Positions 45,700-57,576 of a stretch of 64,000 nt of DNA are shown in pieces. The position numbers and the translations under genes are program-made. The stretch comes from Carallia brachiata (taxonomy: Eukaryota > Streptophyta > Magnoliopsida > Malpighiales > Rhizophoraceae): the NCBI GenBank assembly GCA_021464245.1, contig JADCRB010000006.1, positions 1,505,621 through 1,569,620 on the forward strand. Direction: 5' to 3'. Within the stretch, counting starts at the first letter, position 1, and every line of letters starts with the position of its first letter. Below the pieces are notes generated by a model. It worked only from the letters and a program-made list of their open reading frames with translations, had not been told where the DNA came from and ran no database searches.

Positions 45700-46650
45700 C
45701 TCACAAGGTGAGTCCCACCTTTGTCAATGTTAGGAGACTATATGAAACGCCTAGTGAGCTGATCAATCTCTTCACACGCTTAACTTGGAAACCAGGCCGT
45801 CTGCATGGCATATGACGAAATAGAAGAGAGGATACGTTGTGCCAAAGTCAGTCGCCCAGCCCTATTTAGCAACTTTTTTTATTTCTATGAAGAAAGGCGT
45901 TGGCCAACCTTACCAACGATAAAGCCATACAAATTTTTCTAGGGACGCCCATGAATATTTCCCCGGATCATTAGTAAAAAAAAAAAACTGCTAATTTCCT
46001 TAATTTGGCAAAGCTCATCCGGAGGAACACTTGCGGAGACAATGGCCTTAGATTTCGGCTCACTTACCTTAAAGCCCGATGCCAGACAAAATTCATTAAG
46101 AGTTTCCCACACAACCTGAGCCTGTCTAGCTGTTGCTCTAGGCAATAACAACACTTCATCCGCGAAAATGGAGATGCGAAATAGAAAGACCATGCTGAGC
46201 CCACTTCGTTGGAAGCCCTTTCGTTGAACTTTTTGCATTCACTGAACTTTTTGATGAATGCAAAGTGATAATTTTTCCGTATAGAGTACCAAAAATGGGA
46301 AGAAAGATGATCGCCTTGTCAATGACCATGAAGAGGCTTAATATAGAAGAGTCTCTCATTATTCCATAAAATAAAGAGAGTGGCTGTAGAGACAAAGAAT
46401 ATGATCAAATCACTAGCAGCTATATGAAAGCCAAAATCAAACAAAGTTCGCCTCAAAAAAGGCCAATCAACACAATCATAAACCTTTTCCAAATCAAACT
46501 TGCATGCCATCACCTCCTTCACACTTTTAGTTCTGCGAACCAGGCTCATAATCACGCAATGATAATATTGTCTGTAGCATTCCTACAAGGAATAAAGCTC
46601 CCTTGAAGTGGACCAACAATATTATCCAGTAAAGGCTGCACACCTTAAGC
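45700..46650 (-). pseudogene. LINE reverse-transcriptase remnant
   Basis: Minus-strand frames give VMACKFDLEKVYDCVDWPFL (about 46510-46450), like the IDLxKAYDxxxWxF block of plant LINE RTs. ADEVLLLPRATARQAQVVWE and LASGFKVSEPKSKA follow (46160-46060), like FADDxxLF...ASGxxxNxxKS. FADD appears as FADE. Frameshifts separate the blocks, and neither a poly(A) tail nor flanking duplications could be placed. Confidence 0.75.
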
Positions 46651-46743
46651 ATTGCATATTAAATAATATTATTTACAAATATTCTCATATAGAAGAAGAT
46701 AAAACTAGAAAAAAAATAAAAAATAATTTAAAATAATAACTTG

Positions 46744-48234
46744 CAGGTGACAAAAGTTAATCCGACCTAAATTATCTGATTCAACTCATCTGAAACCTGA
46801 CTCGACAGGCGTGCATGATAAAAAATGCCCACAACCCGTAACCTGAGAAATCCGAAACAAAAATAACCTCGAACTCAAATGATGCATAACCTGAGAAATT
46901 CAAAACTCGAAAGATCTGAAACTTGAATAATCTAAACTCATAAGATCCGAAACCCACAAAAACCCAAATAAATTTTAACTAAACCCGATCGAAATTTTAA
47001 TTAATTTACTTAATTATCTTTTTAATTATTTTCTAAATATTTGAAATATTATGTAATCACATGAGTTATATGTTCAAATATATCAAATATCAATTATTCA
47101 ATTTAAATTTTTATCAGTAATGAAATTTAATATAGTTTATATTTAGTCATATGGTCAACTTCTAAGAAAATGTTATACCAAATAAAACAAAAGAAAGTAA
47201 AGAGAAATAAAAATACAAGAAAGTTAAAATTTAAGTGCATATTATTGAATTGACAAAAAAATATTAAGAACGTTTAATGTTTTTTCATTATAGAGAAACT
47301 TAAAAAATTAGGAAGAAAAGTTTTATAGTAAAGAAAACAAATAACTATATAATCTTTTATTTTGCACAAATAAGATCATAAAGTGTATAATAGTAAAGTT
47401 ATAAAAGTTAGTTTTATAAGTGGAGAATGCAATTTAAACTTCCATTGGATTAATTTAGTAATTGATTTTTATTTTTAATTTTGACAAAATTTATCAAATA
47501 AATAAAATGAAATGAAGTTTTGTTCTATATAAATATTTTAAAATAATAAAATAAATAAAATATAAATAACAAATTGAATAAATGAATAGATGTTTACTTA
47601 AGTCTTGTTTCAAATAATATAATATCCCAAAAACTATTGTAATAATCCAGTGATAGTTACAATTGAGAGAAAAAACTCAATTTTATTAATCTAAATATAT
47701 TTTGTTTATTTTAAGTATGTAACTTTGAAATTGAATTATTTATCCTAGTTTCAATTTATATTTTATCTATACTCTTAAGTAGACATATTATATATAATTA
47801 CTATAACATGTTATATATGATATTCAATACAAACAAAATAATATCATATACACTTAATTATAGTGTATTTCTTATTAATTAATTGTTTATTATTTAAATA
47901 GATCATTCAAAATTTTTAAATTAATTAAAAATTCAATTTTTACAATTGGATTAAATGTTTTTAGTAATATGCAATAAAAATTATGATAAAAAATGCAAAT
48001 CTAAATTTTTGTATCAAGTAAAAATATCACAATAGATTAATCCAAATTTGTCCAAATCAGACAAACCTGAAACCCAAAATAACCGAGACCAGATGAACCT
48101 GAAACCTGAATGACTCGAGACCTGAAAAATCTGAAAGGTCGAATGACCTGACATTCAGAAGACCCAAAATCTGAATGTCTTGAAACCTAAATAACCCAAT
48201 CTAAAACTGACTCAACTCACCCATTTGTCACATC
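46744..48234. mobile_element. Possible hAT-type non-autonomous element
   Basis: The left edge CAGGTGACAAAAG and the right edge, whose complement is GTAGATGTGACAAATGGG, form a weak inverted pair around GTGACAAA. Both ends are rich in short diverged words such as ACCTGAAACCTGAAT, while the 1-kb centre is AT-rich. This resembles the organisation of the clear hAT MITE at 16221. No 8-bp target duplication was found, and there is no coding capacity. Confidence 0.35.
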
Positions 48235-48581
48235 TACTCACGGATTAACTCGATCTTAAACGATTTGAGTGTGACTTAACTCAAAAAAAATTTATTCAAA
48301 CTAATTTGAACTTGAAGCGACCCAAAACGCTCACATGCTTTTAGATTTAGTTTTAGAGCCTTTTGAGGATCAAACGAAGAGGGGTAATTTCTCTTAGTTT
48401 TGTCGTCTTATCATGCATAATGTATTGCAGGGTTAGGATTGTCATTTCAGCATGTCTAGGTATGGTTGAAAGGGCAAAGAGCCAAATAGGAGTTTTTGCT
48501 TATGGTAAACCTTTAAAGTAACAGTGTCCTGTGATCAATTACTATCCCAAGATTTTAATATGAAAAAAAAAAACCACTGAG

Positions 48582-48860
48582 TGTTATGGCTTGGTGGGAA
48601 CACGCTGAACATGCCAACCTGCAGGTTCTGGGTTCGAGTGCGACCAGGGCACACTGTGGGGCTAAACGTACACCCACATCTTCGAGATGATGCTCTTGGG
48701 CTTGGCTGGGTCTTGCATGGTATGCTCCCTTGTAGGCTCGGCACTCAAACAGGCCCGATCCAACTAGGTGGTGGAGTGGACGCAATCCTCTCTAGCAGAT
48801 TTGGGTTGGGCGCCACCTCTCCAAACCCATTTTTTTGACCAAAAAAAGAAAAGAAAAAAG
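48582..48860 (+). mobile_element. tRNA-derived SINE (family not assigned)
   Basis: A pol III A box (TGGCTTGGTGGGA, 48590-48602) and B box (GGTTCGAGTGC, about 48632-48642) are spaced as in tRNA-derived SINEs. The GC-richer body extends about 200 bp and ends in a T run followed by A-rich DNA (about 48830-48870). It is distinctly more GC-rich than its surroundings. It differs in sequence from the two Au-like SINEs. Confidence 0.6.
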
Positions 48861-49094
48861 AACAAAAAATAGTTTCTCTCATTAATTTTAAACATTACGC
48901 ATCAATTGAATTATGATAAAATTTTATATTATTAATTATTTTATAATAATAATTATTAAGAACAATAATTAGACTAAAAAATAAATTCGGTTGGAATTGT
49001 TAATAAATTTAAAAATTTTTGTGGACAATTAATATATAGTTATTAAACGGTTGAAATTAAAGTAAATAAGAATTATTCAACATATCCTTGTTAC

Positions 49095-49102
49095 TAAAAG
49101 TA
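49095..49102 (+). repeat. MULE target-site duplication, left copy
   Basis: TAAAAGTA directly precedes the left terminal repeat and recurs exactly at 57569-57576, directly after the right one. Eight clear bases agree with the 8-11 bp expected for Mutator-like elements. Confidence 0.75.
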
Positions 49103-49500
49103 AGGAAAATTTACATTTCGCACCCTATGTTTGGAGGTATTTACATTTCGCACCTTGCATTTTGAAAGTAACAAGAAACATACTACAGATTTTGTGCGGT
49201 AACAAAAAACAACTTCTGTTACTGTGCATCAGAGAAAGTGGCATTCAATTACAGAAAAACCATTATATTGTGCCAACAATGTTTGAAATGCCCTTTAATG
49301 AAGTTGGAACAAAAATCAACAAAAAATGACTGTTCCATGGTCAGAATATAGTCCAACAACTATTTTATGGCGTTAAGCCTATAAAAAAAGCAAAAGTGTA
49401 ACTTAATTCTAACTTCCATTCTAATTTTCAATAGCCCAACAACTCAGCTTTCTTCTAACAATCTTTTGCCTATTGTTGCCATCTTCCAAAACCAACAAGA

Positions 49501-49779
49501 ATGTCCCAATCAAGCACAAACTCTATGAACTTTGAAGGCCCCAAATTCAGAAACATGCATTGTAAGTCATGCCACAGAAAAGCATCAGTGAAAGTGTCAA
49601 AATTTGAAAGCAACAAGAATAAGCTTTATTATTGCTATGAGGAAAGAAATTACAACCTACCAATGAACAATCAAAGAGAAGAGCATTCAACAGTAACTAA
49701 CCTTCAATATGCAGCATTCATGGGAGGAAACATCAACAATGAACCAAACCATGTGGCAGCCATAATGTCAAATTTGTAG
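49501..49779 (+). CDS. GRF-like zinc-finger ORF carried by the MULE
   Basis: An uninterrupted 92-codon frame. Residues 20-47 contain HCKSCHRKASVKVSKFES and NKNKLYYCYEE. This resembles the GRF-type zinc finger (Cys pair, then A-x-V-x-x-S, then a basic N-K-x-L-Y-Y-C stretch); a final Cys is not obvious. Small GRF-finger proteins are known in plant genomes, often next to transposons. A spliced continuation downstream is possible: AT-rich sequence with possible coiled-coil residues follows near 49780-49960. It faces the transposase tail to tail. Function in transposition is unknown; the family call is moderate. Confidence 0.55.
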   Translation: MSQSSTNSMNFEGPKFRNMHCKSCHRKASVKVSKFESNKNKLYYCYEERNYNLPMNNQREEHSTVTNLQYAAFMGGNINNEPNHVAAIMSNL

Positions 49780-50339
49780 TCAATGAGAGGAGAGATTCAA
49801 AAATTAGTTGTCAAATTACACACTATTGAAATGACATCTAATTCAATTAAAATTATTGGAATGATATTGCTATGTTGTACATTGGTATTATATTTAATGA
49901 TTATTGTAGCAATTTACACGAAATGAAAGAAAAGTCACATGTAGAAGAAAGAAGAGTGAAAATGCTGTCAGTTGCACCTGAGTTTGAAGTTTGTGATGCC
50001 TGTGATTGTGATGTAGTTGAAGTGGCTTTTGTTTTAGTTGTTTGCTTCTTCCCTTTGCCTCTTTCAGTTGATTTCTACATAAATACAAGTAACTTTTAGT
50101 ACAAAGCTACATGAAAAATCTGTATCCATAAAACAGAAAAGAGGGTCAAAATGAACGTTTTATCAGTACATAAAAATTACCTTTGTCCTTGAAGTAGTTG
50201 TAACATCTGAAGGGGCTCCTTAGTTAGCTATTGATGTTGTGCTAGGGTCTTCTTTCTTCTTATTCTTCACCATTATAAGGAACAACGAATATTCTACACA
50301 ATCCAGAACACAACCATAAGATTAAAAAAAAAGTAAAAA

Positions 50340-53290
50340 CTCAAAAATTGGATCACCTCTTTGCAAGCTCTTATATTGTGGCCATATTTAAGACAAAAGC
50401 GACATTTAACTGTTGCAGATCTTTTCCTTTGTGTCTTCTCTTCACCTTTCTCCTTTGTCTTATTTTTTTTGGGCCTACCAACTTTTCTTTTAGTTTGGAT
50501 GGTTGTACAACTTCCTCTCCTTCAACAAGTTCAAAATTTGTCTCATAAATTGAATTAATGACATGTTTGTGTGCAACCAAGCACTTGTCCACAATGAAGT
50601 AGTTATCACAATAGTTTTTCAAGTTTGTCCTTAAATAGTTGGTACAACAGACCACGTGTTTGCAAGGGACACCAGATACAACCCATTCCCTACAACTGCA
50701 AGTCTTTGTTTGCAGATTTACAGAAAATTTTTTTGTATAATCATGGACTTGGAACTCCTCATTCCTAGCTGGGATCGACTTAGGGTGTTTGGCAGCAGAA
50801 GAGACCTCTTGCAACTTCTTCTTAACTTGGACCGTTACTCTTCTATTCCAACTTGAAGCTTTTGCATATTGTTTATGCATCCTAGCCACCAATTTAACTC
50901 TAATGTGCTCCAATAGAGTCATAATTAGCTTGCTCCTAAATTTTCCAATCTAATGATTGAAAGACTCCATCATGTTGTTAGTTGTATGATCACTTTTGGC
51001 ATCAATATCAAACAACCATCTTCACCACTACTGTGCAAGAATTTTTTAAATCCACTGAACATCTCATTAGTCTTTGATACAACTTCTATTTGCTAGACTG
51101 CCTTCAAGTGATCAATGTAGCAATGAGACTTAGCAGTCTTCCAAAACAATTCTCTTAACTCCCAACCAAGCCAATGTGATATGAAATTAGCATAAATGTG
51201 CCTAGCACATTTTCTATGAGTGGCTTGTGGGAAATGTTTCTCAACAGCATTTTTCACACTTTATACATGCAATAAAAACTAAAACCAAAACAAAACAAAA
51301 CTAAGAACAAGTGAAACAATCAATCAAAGGTCAATGGATAGTTAAAAAAAACCATGAATGCATACCTTTTGTCTATCAGACATAAAGGTCAATGGCTCTT
51401 CTTCCATCACAAATCCAATACACTGATACAGTAAGTCCAAGAACCAATCCCAATTGGCATTGCATTCACTCTCCATAATAGCATATGCTACAGGAAATGT
51501 CCCCTTATTTCCATCAATTGATACTGCTAACAAAATGCTCCCAATATATGGCCCTTTTAGATGAGCCCCATCTAGAGCAATGAGTGGTCTATAACCTTTT
51601 ATATAACCATCCATTGATGCTTTAAAGCAAATGAATACTCTCTGGAAAATAGGTAGGAGAGTCTCATTTGGGTCTTCTTTAGGAACAAATCCCAACTTGA
51701 TCACACTACTAGGATTTGTTTCTAATAGAAGGTCACAATACTTGGGCAATTTCTAGAATGACTTTGCATGTGAACCTTCAATCAAATCCTTAGCTTTCCT
51801 CTTCCCCCTCCACACTTTCATAAAATGTGGCTCTACTTCATATAGATCCTTGAGGTGGTGAAACATTATATCTGTACTCACATCTAGATTAGCCCTAAGA
51901 AAGGGTAACAATACTTTTGCTATCTAGTTTTCTATGGCCCCTCTAACTTCATCTATCCTCACACAATTGTGTGTTTTATTCAAACTTTTAGCATAAAGGT
52001 ATTGTAACTAGCCAATTTTGAGCCCCATACATGAAAAGGGTAGTCAATAGCTTCATATCTTGCTCCCATTGCCTCCTTTTGATTTTTTATGTATATGAGG
52101 TTCACATCCTCCCAAATTGAATATTCTCTCAAAATCTCTCTGAAAATGTTGACATTTTTAAAAATCTGCATCTCAGCCAATGTGACTCTACTTCCTTCCC
52201 CATATTTAAAAGGAATACCTTTGATCCCATAAGTAGTATCCAACTTCCTAAGATTTATTTTCTTGTCCTCCCCATCCTCATCTACTGAGATTTCCCCATC
52301 AGATCTCTCTAAGTCAGCTGATTCATTACTCTTACTACCTTCAACAATATCACTGTCACCATCACTATCACCACCACAATTGCTAAATCCTTGCACTTCT
52401 TGTATCATTTGGTCCTGTAACTTATCTTCATCAATAGCAGTTTTGAGCCATTCATCATCATCCAAATCTGTAAAAATAAATTCCTCATCAGACAACCTAT
52501 AATGTATATCCTCATCATCATTTTTTGTTTCAGCTTCATTTTCTTCAACCACAGGTTTCCTTTCAACACTTTCTTTTGACTCACCCTTTTACTATTTGAG
52601 CCCTTGGCTGTTTGAGTACTAGCAGATTTTGAAACATCTTCCATCCAATGATCCCACAATGCACATTTTCAATGTTCAATTTTTATGAAATGTGTATGCT
52701 AGGACTATCATTGCTAGCCTGCCTCTTGAACCTAGGACTCTTCCTAGGACCACAAAACCATCAAGTCCTATAGTAGTGGGGGATGCAGTTTTGGGCAAGG
52801 CTTTTCTTCTTTGACACTTTCACATTTTCTTTGACTTGAGACTTTCTAGCTTTCATTTTTAACCTAGGACTCGTTTTAAGAACACTAGCAAAAATAGGCA
52901 ATCTACTTGTGCTTGATGTCATAGCATTATCAACGTCAACATGAACATCTAAAGATGCATAAAGGTGTATAGAAGCTGAAATGTTACCAACTTCACTTAG
53001 CTGCCCAATAACAGGACCTTGTTCCTCTTTTTCTGAATGAGGGTATGGCACCTTAAACCCCAATGGCTTGGCACTTCTATTTGTCCTGAGGTAGAAATGG
53101 ATTGCTGGTCCTCTTTCTTTATCAAACACTCTTTTTAAGTCCCTGTCATTCTAGACGAGCAAGCCAGCACGTGTCTTTAATGTAAATCCATGCTTTTCCA
53201 CATCAAATAGGACTTTACACATCCTCACAAGGTCAATATAGGTTGAAAAGTCTCTGTGCTCTATGTCGTCAATCCTTTCTATCTCTATGA
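50340..53290 (-). pseudogene. MULE transposase, disrupted
   Basis: In reading order: a PB1-like or MULE N-terminal part (HRDFSTYIDLVRMCKVLFDV, about 53270-53200, and FYLRTNRSAKPLGFKVPY); an acidic Asp/Glu/Ser-rich linker (52552-52260); the MuDR DNA-binding part (KKINLRKLDTTYGIKGIPFK); the DDE core with LIALDGAHLKGPYIG (first Asp) and LTFMSDRQK (second Asp) at 51749-51342; an intron of about 95 bp (51363 back to about 51265); CARHIYANFISHWLGWELRE; a SWIM finger CSCREWVVSGVPCKHVV at about 50705-50650; and a CCHC knuckle CRFCLKYGHNIRAC at 50404-50363. Defects are a stop for Gln after HLKAV, frame changes near 50960-51020, a stop for Trp before IGKFRSK, a stop near 53150 and a 1-bp frame change near 50490. 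Confidence 0.85.
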
Positions 53291-53403
53291 TGAACAACAA
53301 AAGTTAACATGATATCCTTGTTAAGCAATCAAATAAATCAAAACAAATAATCTAATATTTTTTATTGCATAAATAATTAATAAATCTCATCAACTTCAAT
53401 GCC

Positions 53404-53548
53404 AGAATAAACAAACCCTAACTGAACATCATCGATTTTATAAACAAACTGAAATAATCTTATAAAACATATCATAATCATCAATTCTATATTCAATCAT
53501 TTAAATAAACCCTAGAATAAACAAACCCTAACTGAACATCATCGATTT
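53404..53548. repeat. Direct repeat, 35 bp, period 110 bp
   Basis: AGAATAAACAAACCCTAACT and the following 15 bases occur exactly at 53404-53438 and again at 53514-53548. In the sense of the transposase gene this lies in the 5' leader or first intron, so part of the leader is duplicated. Confidence 0.85.
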
Positions 53549-53691
53549 CAAAGCCCATATACTTTTATTCCCCCAAACCCTAATTGAATCTTTTGAAAGC
53601 CCCAAATAGTAATGTAAATGATACAAAATCAAGAATCTAAGGGAATTCAAACAGGGATTCGAAGTAAATTGCGGAGAATCGAGTCCGAGTT

Positions 53692-54018
53692 TGATCAAAT
53701 CATAGAGAAGGCAAGAGATTAGGGAGAGAAACAGAGACAAGATACTATAATTGAATAGGAATAGGAAGGAATAATGATTTATCATTGGGAGTTTTACAAA
53801 TACACACCCTTTATTAGAGGACCCATACTCGTGTATATATACACGGTTTAGGAAGATACAGTTACAAATAGATAAGAACCAACAGTTACAAATAGATAAA
53901 CACCAACATATTACTATCAGTACATAAGCACATGGCACATGGCAGAAAAGAAAATAAATTTTCTTCTTCTTAAATTAAACTGCCTCCACGTGACCCTTTC
54001 ATCTACGTGGATGTATCA
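53692..54018 (-). repeat. 3' LTR of the nested gypsy element
   Basis: 327 bp. On the minus strand it starts TGATACATCCACG, after a GGGGAGGGA purine tract, and ends TTTGATCA. A TATA-like TATATATACACG lies in its middle. The other LTR is absent. The right boundary is supported by the purine tract, the left boundary only by the CA ending. Confidence 0.6.
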
Positions 54019-54030
54019 AATCCCTCCCCA

Positions 54031-57000
54031 TCAAGCACCCTTGTCCTCAAGGGTACAAGTAGGAAATTTCTTTTGCAGATCATAGAAGAATTCCCAAGTA
54101 GGAGCAATTCCAGAAGACCACTGCACCAAGACTTTTGTAGCAGCTATATTGCCGCGCTTGACCATCTTTCTTTCTAATATAGCTACTGGAACAGCTGTGG
54201 AGAGAACATCTGGAATTTCAAGAGGCAAGTTGACATCGGAAGATTGGTTAGGCCCAAGCTTTGCTTTCAACTGTGACACATGGAATACAGGATGTAGCTT
54301 GGAATTGGGAGGTAAGGTTAACTTGTAAGCCACTTGTCCCACACGAGCCTCAATAGGAAAAGGGCCATAGAACCTGGGGCTGAGCTTTAAAGATGGGCGC
54401 TTCATGAGAGAATTCTGCTTATATGGCTGAAGTTTCAAGAAAACTAGATCTCCCACTTGAAATACACGATCAGATCGATGAGCATCAGCTTGTTTTTTCA
54501 TCCGATTTTGAGCCCGCTGGAGATAGAATTGAAGAAGGCGAATTGTAGCGTCTTGTAAATGAAGATGTTGGTCCACGGAAGCAACAGAAGCATCTCCAGG
54601 AACATATGGTAGGTGTAGGGGTGGGGAATATCAATACATAGCCTCAAAATTAGTCATATTGATGCTGGAATGATGGTGCGTGTTATACCACCACGCAGCC
54701 ATAGGTAACCACTTGGTCCATTGATGTGGATGGTTGCTGGTGGCACATCGGAGATATGTTTCCAAGCAGCGATTCACAACTTCAGATTGTCCGTCCGTCT
54801 GCAGATGATAGGCCGTAGACATGGTAAGCCGAACTCCTTGAAGCTGAAATAATTCTTGCCAAAACTTGCTAAGGAAAATTGAATCCCTGTCACTTACGAT
54901 AAATTCTGGCAACCCATGTAATTTGAAGATTTGATCAAAGAATAATTGGGCCACTATGTTGGCTGTGAATGGATGTGCTAGAGCAATAAAATGAGCATAT
55001 TTACTCAATCTATCCACAATGACAAGAATTACATCTTTTCTTGCACTTTTGGGCAATCCTTCCACAAAATCCATTGAAATGCTTTTCCAAATGCCTTCAG
55101 GAATTGGTAAGGGCTGCAACAACCCGGGACTAGCAGAGTTATCATATTTACAACGCTGACATATGTCACATTCTCGAACCCAATTTCTTACATCTCGGTG
55201 AAGCCCCTTGCAGAAAAAAAATGAACTTATTTTTCTAGTTGTATCCACAATACCAGAATGCCCACCATTAATACCAGCATGCCAGTGAGCTAGTATAGTG
55301 CGTTTCAAATTGTCATCCGCACCTACCACCAATCGGCCTCGCCATTTGAGTAAGCCATGCACCCAAGAGAAATCCTTCACTGAAGTGGCATCTCGATGCA
55401 ACTCTTCTATAACATGAGACAAATAAGCATCAGATCTCCAAGAATTTTTGATTGCATCTAATAAAGGAGGTTCCACAGCTGAGATAGCAGCAACAATTAA
55501 AGAATTGCAATGAATGCGAGAAAGAGCATCTGCGGTGACATTTTCCCTACCATGGCGATACACAATCTCGTAATCATAGCCAAGGAGTTTAGATAACCAT
55601 TTAAATTGCCCATGAGTGGATAATTTTTGTTCTAACAAATATTTGAGACTCTGATGATCCGTGAGAATTTTAAAATGACCCCCTTGTAAATAATGACGCC
55701 ACTTTGATACTGCCAAAACTATAGCCAAGAGCTCTCGTTCGTATACAGATAACCCTTGATGACAAGGAGAGAGAACCTTGCTAATATAGGCTATTGGGTG
55801 ACCACTTTACATCAGGACAGCCCCCATTCCAGATCCGGAAGCATCCGTTTCTACCACAAATTCTTTAGAAAAATCTGGCATGGCCAAGACAGGGGCTGAT
55901 GATAGTGCTTCCTTAAGTTGCAAGAACGATTTTTCTGTTGCCTCGGACCAGATATAGGCTTGATCTTTCTTCAACAATTGTGTCAAAGGATGGGCAATCT
56001 TAGCATAATTTTTTATAAAACGGCGGTAGTATCCAGTGAGGCCTAGAAACCCACGAAGTTGTTTGAGATTGGTTGGAGATGGCCAAGTTGCTACAGCTTC
56101 TATTTTTTTCTGGTCAGTAGCCACACCATGAATTGAAATTACATGTCCCAAGTATTCAACTTTTGTTTGGCCAAAGAAGCACTTACTTTGTTTGGCATAT
56201 AATAGATTCTCCCGTAGAAGTTGTAGAGCCAATTTAAGATGTTGAAGATGCTCCTCTTCTGATTTGCTATAGATTAAGATGTCGTCAAAAAAGACCAAGA
56301 TAAACTTACGCAGATAGGGACGAAACACATCATTCATCAAACTTTGAAATGTTGATGGAGCGTTGCTGAGGCCGAATGGCATGACAAGAAATTCAAAGTG
56401 CCCATCATGAGTTTTGAATGCAGTCTTATAAATATCTGAAGGATGCATCCGAATTTGGTGGTATCCAGACCGTAGGTCCATTTTAGAAAACACACGAGCA
56501 CCCCCAAGTTCATCTAGAAGCTCATCAATAAGTGGGATAGGAAATTTGTCTTTGATGGTAATATTATTCAAAGATCTGTAGTCAACGCAAAACCGCCAAG
56601 AGTTATCTTTTTTTTTGACAAGAACCACGGGTGATGCGAACGGACTCGTACTACTTTGTATAATACCGGCTGCTAGCATATCTTTCACCATAGACTCAAT
56701 GATGTTCTTCTGTACCATCGAGTAACGGTAGGGTCGAGAATTTACTGGTTGGGCCCCTTCTTTCAATGGAATCCGATGATCATGCAGGCGAGTAGGAGGC
56801 AGCTTGTCAGGTTCTTTAAAAATATCATTGTATTCATTGAGCAAGGACTGCAATTGTAGCTTGAATTGATCATTGATGTCCTGAGATGGTTCCAACAAAT
56901 TTGTTTGACAAGAAGGTCCAACGGAATGGTACAATTGCATGGCTGAAAGTTGTAAGGAATGTGCCAAGATTTTGGTGAGGGCTTTATCATTCATCTTCTT

Positions 57001-57163
57001 AACCATAGAATTGTGTGCTCCACGTAACACATACCGCTTCCCCTGCACCATGAACTCCATGCGTAGTTGTTTGAAATTCCAATTTATATCTCCTAATGTT
57101 TCAAGCCATTGCACCCCTAGCACAAGATCACAACTGCCAAGAGGAAGGATGTAAACCCCTCAA
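54031..57163 (-). pseudogene. Gypsy pol polyprotein (RT, RNase H, integrase, chromodomain), two stops
   Basis: About 1040 codons in one frame, interrupted by only two stops: TAA at about 55806-55808 (in VLM*SGHPIAYISK, Gln expected) and TGA at about 54628-54630 (in FEAMY*YSPPLHLPY, Gly expected). Motifs in order: protease tail VLGVQWLETLGDI; RT with VVLVKKKDNSWRFCVDYR, KMDLRSGYHQIRM, PFGLSNAPSTFQ and catalytic VFFDDILIYS; RNase H with FVVETDASGSGMGAVLM and LTDHQSLKYL; integrase zinc finger H-x-G-x-n-C-x2-C (CDICQRCKYD), SMDFVEGLP, VSDRDSIFLSKFWQ and LQTDGQSEVVNRCLETYLR (D, D, E); and a chromodomain-like tail LVQWSSGIAPTWEFFYDLQK. The few defects suggest a fairly young copy. Confidence 0.88.
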
Positions 57164-57448
57164 AAACTCGTTGAATACCCCAATATTGAACAATCAGATC
57201 GAATTTTAAAACACCCACTCAAAAACCAGCCCCCAATATTGCAGTAAATGGTGCCTAGACCCAGTAAATAGGCTAATCGAAGCAACAACACTTTCAAAAA
57301 TGAAAAAACTAATTGATTTTTGTGAAAGATGAACAGATTCTAGCAAATAAGAGAAGGAACGAGGGTTAGGGGTTAGAAGATTCGGGAGCAGAGGGACCGA
57401 TCGAAGTGGCAAAGGCTGTGATCTTCTGTTTGTCTCATTTTAGGGTTA

Positions 57449-57461
57449 AATATATATAAGG
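57449..57461 (-). promoter_or_regulatory. Putative TATA box of the MULE transposase
   Basis: On the minus strand CTTATATATATTTA lies about 110-120 bp inside the right terminal inverted repeat and upstream of the transposase leader. That is where MULE promoters usually sit. No experimental or comparative support is available from this window. Confidence 0.4.
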
Positions 57462-57576
57462 GCATAAAAGTTGTTTTACAACTTCCGTTACTGTTGACTA
57501 ACATCTGTTAGTTAGTAGCTAGATTTTGTTACTTTTCAAAATGTAAGCTGCGAAATGTAAATTTTTCTTAAAAGTA

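Larger units (their letters stand above)
53692..57163 (-). mobile_element. Ty3/gypsy chromovirus, 5'-truncated, nested in the MULE
   Basis: From 57163 down the element encodes the end of protease, RT, RNase H, integrase and a C-terminal chromodomain-like region, followed by purine tract and LTR. Gag, the 5' LTR and PBS are missing: coding similarity starts abruptly at GVYILPLGSCDLVLGVQW. It is inserted between the putative promoter and the coding part of the MULE transposase. No target duplication was found. Confidence 0.85.
49103..57568. mobile_element. Mutator-like element (MULE) with nested gypsy sequence, 8.5 kb
   Basis: The left end AGGAAAATTTACATTTCGCA and the right end (complement AGAAAAATTTACATTTCGCA) form terminal inverted repeats. 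They continue as CTT(G/A)CATTTTGAAA(A)GTAACAA, with matching 8-bp flanking duplications outside. Inside are a minus-strand transposase gene, a plus-strand GRF-like zinc-finger ORF converging on it, and an internal, 5'-truncated gypsy element (53692-57163). The left terminal repeat has a duplicated segment: ATTTACATTTCGCACC occurs twice, about 30 bp apart. The transposase is broken, so the copy is no longer autonomous. Confidence 0.85.

Noticed and set aside
48632..48642. tRNA gene suggested by A and B box motifs
   Set aside because: The sequence between and around the boxes does not fold as a cloverleaf with acceptor and anticodon arms, and the body is far longer than a tRNA. A SINE is the better explanation.
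53300..53690. Telomere-like AAACCCTAA words
   Set aside because: Only isolated copies occur within a duplicated leader segment. There is no tandem telomeric array.
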